Positions 15,521 to 19,720 of a stretch of DNA of 19,720 nt are shown here, piece after piece; position 1 is the first letter of the stretch, and the number at the start of each line of letters is the position of its first letter. This stretch comes from Actinobacteria bacterium UBA2279 (lineage in GTDB: Bacteria > Actinomycetota > Coriobacteriia > Anaerosomatales > Anaerosomataceae). Location: positions 19,442-39,161 of the forward strand of contig DDWT01000025.1 in the NCBI GenBank assembly GCA_002347365.1. The letters run 5' to 3'. The notes beneath the pieces were generated by a model. It had not been told where the DNA came from and did no database searches. It was given only the letters and a program-made list of their open reading frames with translations. The position numbers and the translations under genes were made by a program.

Positions 15521-15784
15521 ATGATAATCTCAGAGGAGCAGGTACGGCGTGCAGCCGAATATCTGCAAACACAGAGTGCATACACGGTCACCGAGACGAC
15601 ACCGCTGAGTGATGAAGCGGCTGCTGCGATCATAGGCAGGGTCGCTGCGGCACTGAGCGAACTCCCCGATGTCCGGGCCGACCGCGTCGCTGAGGCGCGG
15701 ATCCTCCTGGCGGGGACGATGCCTTCCACGGACGTGGTAGCGGGCAAGCTCATCGGCCGCGTCATCTCCGACGCGATCCGTTAG
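15521..15784 (+). CDS. FlgM-like small protein (putative anti-sigma-28 factor)
   Basis: An 87-aa soluble protein. Its second half, LPDVRADRVAEARILLAGT (48-66) followed by MPSTDVVAGKLIGRVISDAI, resembles the C-terminal helices of FlgM, whose usual pattern is R-x-D-K/R-V then a helix, xxGTY, and a helix starting D-x-x-x-VA-xK-I. FlgM binds and inhibits the flagellar sigma factor FliA/SigD. The N-terminal part (ISEEQVRRAAEYLQTQ) is a predicted helix and the middle is polar and probably disordered, also typical. ATG 15515 is an alternative start six bases earlier, but it lies inside the -10 element. No SD sequence is near; translation is likely leaderless. No flagellar gene is in the window, so it may serve another sigma factor. 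Assignment is by pattern only. Confidence 0.55.
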   Translation: MIISEEQVRRAAEYLQTQSAYTVTETTPLSDEAAAAIIGRVAAALSELPDVRADRVAEARILLAGTMPSTDVVAGKLIGRVISDAIR

Positions 15785-15837
15785 CGTCACTCCGGACAGA
15801 ATGCCTGGCAGAGGCGGCGCTTAGGCGTCGTCTCTTC

Positions 15838-15846
15838 TGCTACGAT
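15838..15846 (+). promoter_or_regulatory. Extended -10 promoter of the small membrane protein
   Basis: TGCTACGAT fits TGnTAnnnT, with TACGAT matching TATAAT at four of six positions. Transcription would start near 15853, giving a leader of about 40 nt that includes GGAAGG before the ATG at 15895. No clear -35. Confidence 0.35.
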
Positions 15847-15894
15847 TCGTACACGGTAGTCACCGAGTCTGCCGGCTGGCGGAAGGTAGTCTGG

Positions 15895-16194
15895 ATGGCA
15901 CGTCCCACGACGCGAACGGTGCTCACGATCGTCATGGACGTGCTCGTGCTGATCGCTCTTGTGCTCACGGCAGGCATCGTCGCGACATTCTTCGGCGCTA
16001 TCAAGTCCACTGCGGTGGGTGGAGGGCTTGCCGACATCCTGCGCGCGGTGACTCCCGGGCTGGGACTGCCTGAGTGGAGTACGCCTCACGGAGGCGCGTT
16101 CAGCGGCGATAGTGCCGTCACCGTCGTAGCACTTCTCGGGATAGAGTGGGTCTTGAGCATGCTGCGGCGTCGGCACAACGCAAGACGGTTGTAG
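15895..16194 (+). CDS. Small two-helix membrane protein, unrecognised
   Basis: A 99-aa protein. Helix 1 is about residues 9-35 (LTIVMDVLVLIALVLTAGIV onward) and helix 2 about 72-90 (SAVTVVALLGIEWVLSML). Basic ends (MARPTTR and RRRHNARRL) place both termini in the cytoplasm by the positive-inside rule, with a Gly/Pro-rich outer loop of about 35 residues. No motif or family is recognised. GGAAGG lies about ten bases before ATG 15895. It is 52 bp upstream of pilB on the same strand, which has its own -10, so a functional link to PilB is only possible. Confidence 0.7.
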   Translation: MARPTTRTVLTIVMDVLVLIALVLTAGIVATFFGAIKSTAVGGGLADILRAVTPGLGLPEWSTPHGGAFSGDSAVTVVALLGIEWVLSMLRRRHNARRL

Positions 16195-16209
16195 CCGGTC
16201 CGCTCGGGC

Positions 16210-16215
16210 TACAAT
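16210..16215 (+). promoter_or_regulatory. -10 element of pilB
   Basis: TACAAT, five of six to TATAAT, within GGCTACAATGTG. The same TACAATGTG string occurs at 15511-15519 before the FlgM-like gene, so the two genes may share a promoter type. Transcription would begin near 16222, 25 bp before the GTG start. Confidence 0.45.
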
Positions 16216-16246
16216 GTGTGTGTAGGCTCTATGACCGGGAGGCGAC

Positions 16247-17911
16247 GTGTCGTACTCGCGTGAACGTATCGGGGAGATTCTGATCCGTGGCGGACTGCTC
16301 AGTGCTGAGCAGCTCGATGAGGCGCTTGCGATACAGCGCGCGGAGGGCGGCAAACTCGGCCAGGTGCTCGTGCGCAAGCTCGTGCTGACCGAGGAAGACA
16401 TCGCACGGACTCTCGCGGACCAGAAGGGGTACCCCTTCATCAGTCTGACCGCCTATGCGGTGGATCGTGCCGCAGTGGCGATGATCCCCGAGCGCATCGC
16501 CCGGCGCCGACTCGTGTTGCCTGTCGGGTTTTCCGAAGACGCGATCGTGCTTGCGATGGCTGACCCACTTGACGTCGAGGCGATCGATGACGTGAAGCTG
16601 CAGACCGGGATGGATGTGCAGCCCGTTGTCGCAACCGCCACACAGATCCAGTATGCCATCGACAAATTCATCGTCTCGGCGGACGCCGTTCAAGACATCA
16701 TGCTCGGCCTGGACGAAGAGGCGGTCTCTGACGAGGTCATCACCGGAGACGAAGATGTGCCGATCGTGCGTTTGGTGAACCAGCTCATCCGTGAGGGCGT
16801 TGCCGACGACGCCAGCGATATCCACATCGAACCGGGCGACAAGGGCATTCGCATACGCTATCGCATCGACGGCGTGCTCCACGAGGTGATGCAGCTGCCG
16901 CAGAGCGCGAAGGCCGGCCTGATCAGCCGCATCAAGGTCATGGCCGACATGGACATCGCCGAACGTCGTCGACCACAAGATGGTCGCATCGCCGTGATGG
17001 TCAACGGCCGCGCCATCGACTTCCGTGTGGCGACACTGCCTACGCCACAGGGCGAGAGCGTGGTAATCCGCATCCTGAACCAGGACGACAGGGTTCACTC
17101 GCTCCAGGATCTGGGCATGGCTGAGGAGCACCTGAAGACGGTGAGACGCTTTCTTGCGCGCCCGTACGGTGCCGTGCTGGTCTCCGGGCCGACGGGATCC
17201 GGTAAGACGACGTCGCTGTACGCGGGTTTGCTTCTGCTCAACGATGAGACCCGCAAGATCATCACGATCGAGGATCCCATTGAATACCAGATCGCAGGGC
17301 TGACGCAGATGGCTGTCAATCCTGGTATCGGACTGACGTTCTCCCGTCTGCTGCGCACGGTTCTTCGGTCCGACCCGGACGTCGTGCTCGTGGGCGAGAT
17401 CAGAGACCCGGAGACCGCCGAGATAGCCATCCGGGCGGCACTGACGGGCCACCTCATGCTGTCCTCGATCCACACCAACGACGCGCCATCCACGTTGACC
17501 CGGCTTGTCGACATGCAGGTAGCGCCGTACGTGACAAGTTCGGCGCTGGTCGGCGTCATCGCGCAGCGCCTCGCGCGCCGCCTGTGTCCCGCATGCAAGA
17601 AGCGCGTCAAGACCACCAAGACCCAGCTCGTGTCGATCGGCTTCACTGCTGAAGAAGCGGGACGAGTAAAGGCCTACGGCCCCGGGGGCTGTGACGAGTG
17701 TTTCGGGACCGGATACCGTGGCCGCGTAGGTCTGTTCGAGATCATGGAGATGAATGACGAGATTCGGCGTCTCTTCCTCAAAGAGGCACCGTCCGAGCAG
17801 CTGCGCGAAGCAGCGCTGGCCAACGGCATGCAGACCATGCGGCGTGACGCCCTGAACAAGGTCATGAGCGGCGTGACGAGCATTGACGAGGTCGAGCGCG
17901 TCGTTGTCTGA
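16247..17911 (+). CDS. pilB: Type IV pilus / type II secretion assembly ATPase (PilB/GspE family)
   Basis: A 554-aa hexameric motor ATPase that powers pilus or pseudopilus assembly at the inner membrane. N-terminal MshEN domain (residues about 5-140): RIGEILIRGGLLSAEQLDEA, then LAIQRAEGGKLGQVLVRK, matches the c-di-GMP-binding pattern of MshE. ATPase domain: DASDIHIEP, Walker A GPTGSGKTT (314-322), Asp-box region IEDPIEYQ, Walker B DVVLVGEIRD (from 378), His-box LTGHLMLSSIHTND. A zinc-type tetracysteine CPAC (C447, C450) and CDEC (C482, C485), followed by GTGYRGRVGLFE, marks the assembly class (PilB/GspE) and argues against PilT. Start GTG 16247 has GGGAGG four bases upstream. No pilC, pilT or pilin gene lies beside it in this window; deoB follows after 26 bp. 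Confidence 0.92.
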   Translation: MSYSRERIGEILIRGGLLSAEQLDEALAIQRAEGGKLGQVLVRKLVLTEEDIARTLADQKGYPFISLTAYAVDRAAVAMIPERIARRRLVLPVGFSEDAIVLAMADPLDVEAIDDVKLQTGMDVQPVVATATQIQYAIDKFIVSADAVQDIMLGLDEEAVSDEVITGDEDVPIVRLVNQLIREGVADDASDIHIEPGDKGIRIRYRIDGVLHEVMQLPQSAKAGLISRIKVMADMDIAERRRPQDGRIAVMVNGRAIDFRVATLPTPQGESVVIRILNQDDRVHSLQDLGMAEEHLKTVRRFLARPYGAVLVSGPTGSGKTTSLYAGLLLLNDETRKIITIEDPIEYQIAGLTQMAVNPGIGLTFSRLLRTVLRSDPDVVLVGEIRDPETAEIAIRAALTGHLMLSSIHTNDAPSTLTRLVDMQVAPYVTSSALVGVIAQRLARRLCPACKKRVKTTKTQLVSIGFTAEEAGRVKAYGPGGCDECFGTGYRGRVGLFEIMEMNDEIRRLFLKEAPSEQLREAALANGMQTMRRDALNKVMSGVTSIDEVERVVV

Positions 17912-17937
17912 CGCTCGTAGCGTGGGAGGGAGCCATC

Positions 17938-19140
17938 GTGTCGCATTCAACTCGTGCGCCGCGTGCCATCGTTCTGGTACTGGATAGTGTCGGGGCGGGA
18001 GCATTGCCCGATGCCGCGGAGTATGGAGATGCGGGAACCAACACACTCAGCAACACATCGCATGCCGTTGGCGGGCTTGCGATGCCCAACCTCCAGGCTA
18101 TGGGGCTCGGCAACATCACAGACATCATGGGCGTGCCGCCTGCCGACGCCCCAACGGCGTCGTGGGGCAAGAATGCTGAACGCTCCGCCGGCAAAGACAC
18201 CACAACGGGTCACTGGGAGATGATGGGGCTGGTCCTGTCTCACGCATTCCCGACATACCCCGACGGCTTCCCGCCTGAGGTCATCGACGAGTTCGTCGAG
18301 AAGGCTGCCGTGCCGGGTGTGCTGGGAAACTACGCTGCAAGCGGTACCGTCATCATTCAGAGTCTCGGCGACGAACATGTCGCAACCGGCAAACCCATCG
18401 TCTATACGTCGGCGGACTCGGTCTTCCAGATCGCGTGCCACGAAGAGACGTTCGGACTCGATCGGCTCTACGAGGTGAGTGAGATCGCCCGGCACACGCT
18501 GACAGGCGACCACTGCGTTGGCCGCGTGATCGCGCGGCCATTCATCGGCCCGGACGAGTCCGGGCACTACGTTCGCACGCACCGGAGAAGGGACTTCGCT
18601 GTCAAACCCTTCGAGCCGACGGTTCTCGATCTGTTGCAGGATTCGGGCGTGCCGGTGTTCGGTGTGGGAAAGATCGGCGACATCTTCGCGTGGCAGGCGG
18701 TCACTTCATCTCCGCACGTCACGGATAACATGGACGGCTTCACCAGGCTTGTGGAAGAGGTCCGCAGACCCGAGCAAGGTTTCGTGTTCGCCAATCTGGT
18801 CGATTTCGATATGCTCTGGGGTCATCGCAACGACGTTGAGGCATACGCGCGGGGCCTGGAAGCAGTAGACGCACGCATGCCCGAACTGCTTGATGCGATG
18901 GTTGACGGAGACATGCTGATCATCACTGCCGACCACGGCTGCGATCCGACGACGCCGTCCACCGATCACAGCCGGGAACACACTCCGTTGATCGTCAAGA
19001 TCAAGGGCATCGACACGGGTGTGGATCTGGGCGTTCGAGAGACCCTTGGCGATATCGGGGAGTCTGTGCTGGACTTCTACGGACTGCCGAATCGCTGCGG
19101 CCGAGGTACGTCGTTCCTCTCGGAGGTGACCCACCCGTGA
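17938..19140 (+). CDS. deoB: Phosphopentomutase
   Basis: A 400-aa cytosolic enzyme of the alkaline-phosphatase superfamily that interconverts (deoxy)ribose 1-phosphate and 5-phosphate in nucleoside salvage. Seen: the N-terminal metal ligand in VLDSVGAGALPDA (D16), the phosphorylated threonine in GKDTTTGHWEMMG (T88), D291 and H296 in VDFDMLWGHRND, D332/H333 in ADHGCDPTTPSTDHSREHTP and H348 in the same stretch; together the two-Mn site. Length is normal. Start GTG 17938 has GGGAGGGAG (17924-17932) five bases before it. The pilB stop is 26 bp upstream and no terminator lies between, so they may share a transcript. The stop overlaps deoA by 4 bp. Confidence 0.95.
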   Translation: MSHSTRAPRAIVLVLDSVGAGALPDAAEYGDAGTNTLSNTSHAVGGLAMPNLQAMGLGNITDIMGVPPADAPTASWGKNAERSAGKDTTTGHWEMMGLVLSHAFPTYPDGFPPEVIDEFVEKAAVPGVLGNYAASGTVIIQSLGDEHVATGKPIVYTSADSVFQIACHEETFGLDRLYEVSEIARHTLTGDHCVGRVIARPFIGPDESGHYVRTHRRRDFAVKPFEPTVLDLLQDSGVPVFGVGKIGDIFAWQAVTSSPHVTDNMDGFTRLVEEVRRPEQGFVFANLVDFDMLWGHRNDVEAYARGLEAVDARMPELLDAMVDGDMLIITADHGCDPTTPSTDHSREHTPLIVKIKGIDTGVDLGVRETLGDIGESVLDFYGLPNRCGRGTSFLSEVTHP

Positions 19141-19720
19141 GATCACTTCTGGAACTCATCGAACTGAAGCGTGACGGCGGAACGCATTCGGCTGCAGAAC
19201 TGGAACGTCTGGTCAGCGCGTTCGTGAGTGGAGAGATGCCCGATTATCAGATGGCCGCGTGGCTGATGGCGGCGTATCTCAATGGCCTGGACAGTGCCGA
19301 GACGGCAGCGCTCACAAAAGCAATGACCGAGTCGGGCCGCATGGTCGATCTGTCGGCCGTACCGGGGATCAAGGTCGACAAGCATTCGACCGGCGGCGTG
19401 GGTGACACGACGACGATGGTGCTCGCGCCGCTGGTGGCAAGTTGCGGTGTGCCTGTCGCGAAGATGAGCGGGCGCGGGCTGGGCCATACCGGCGGCACGC
19501 TGGACAAGCTGGAATCCATCCCGGGTTTCTCGGTCACGATGGAGCCCGAGGAGTTCGAGGCGCAGGTGCGCGACATCGGCGTGGCGGTGATCGCCCAGAG
19601 CGCCGACGTGGACCCCGCCGACAAGAAGATGTACGCACTGCGCGACGTGACCGCCACCGTGCCATCCATGCCGCTGATCGTGGGATCGATCATCAGCAAG
19701 AAGGTGGCCGGCGGCGCCGA
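19137..19720 (+). CDS. deoA: Thymidine / pyrimidine-nucleoside phosphorylase (5' part, cut by window end)
   Basis: The first 194 residues of a pyrimidine-nucleoside phosphorylase, which splits thymidine (or uridine) with phosphate to base and (deoxy)ribose 1-phosphate, the substrate of DeoB. Seen: the helical N-terminal domain, KHSTGGVGDTTTM (K82, H83, S84) for phosphate, SGRGLGHTGGTLDKLES (111-127) signature, and YALRDVTATVPSMPL followed by GSIISKK (R169, S184, K188), the pyrimidine-binding residues of the family. Start GTG 19137 forms a GTGA overlap with deoB and has GGAGGTGA (19122-19129) seven bases upstream. The frame is open to the last base. Thymidine versus broad pyrimidine specificity cannot be settled here. 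Confidence 0.93.
   Translation, partial: MRSLLELIELKRDGGTHSAAELERLVSAFVSGEMPDYQMAAWLMAAYLNGLDSAETAALTKAMTESGRMVDLSAVPGIKVDKHSTGGVGDTTTMVLAPLVASCGVPVAKMSGRGLGHTGGTLDKLESIPGFSVTMEPEEFEAQVRDIGVAVIAQSADVDPADKKMYALRDVTATVPSMPLIVGSIISKKVAGGA

Noticed and set aside
16229..18046. A 605-codon minus-strand frame across pilB and the start of deoB.
   Set aside because: Length alone is striking, but it covers two genes with clear catalytic motifs on the plus strand, and its composition (His/Asp/Arg-rich) is typical of antisense reading in this codon usage.

Overview
The window is about 19.7 kb of G+C-rich bacterial DNA, densely coded, with many GTG/TTG starts and strings of 4-bp GTGA/ATGA stop-start overlaps. 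Base composition, candidate leaderless starts with extended -10 elements, and the gene set (11-subunit complex I without NuoEFG, PilB, DeoB/DeoA) suggest an anaerobic or facultative deep-branching actinobacterium. This is an inference: no rRNA or other phylogenetic marker is present.

Left part (1-4150): the end of a small membrane protein; a structured leader with two overlapping hairpins before an unrecognised 126-aa protein; a flavin disulfide reductase on the minus strand whose stop interlocks with that gene; and, divergent from it, an ABC-F translation-factor-type ATPase. The two divergent promoters appear to lie almost on top of each other.

Centre (4177-15249): a single complex I operon, nuoA-B-C-D-H-[I]-J-K-L-M-N. 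It has a strong promoter (TTTACA, 18 nt, TATAAA) whose -35 overlaps an 18-bp TTGT...ACAA palindrome resembling a Rex (NADH/NAD+ sensor) operator. NuoE, NuoF and NuoG, the usual NADH-oxidising module, are absent. In their place the nuoI gene has a complete GltD-type FAD/NAD(P)H oxidoreductase of about 490 residues inserted between the N-terminal segment of NuoI and its two-[4Fe-4S] ferredoxin domain. The predicted route is NAD(P)H to FAD, to the inserted domain's Fe-S centre, to NuoI clusters, to NuoB N2, to quinone, coupled to the NuoH/L/M/N pump. This nested subunit is the most striking item in the window.

Right part (15250-19720): a 270-bp non-coding stretch with consecutive hairpins, a candidate small RNA and a terminator; a FlgM-like small protein behind a promoter resembling the flagellar sigma-28 class; an unrecognised two-TM membrane protein; a lone PilB/GspE-type ATPase with a c-di-GMP-type MshEN domain; then deoB (phosphopentomutase) overlapping the start of deoA (thymidine phosphorylase), cut by the window edge. 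pilB and deoB are close enough to share a transcript. There is no sign of IS elements, CRISPR arrays, tRNA or rRNA.
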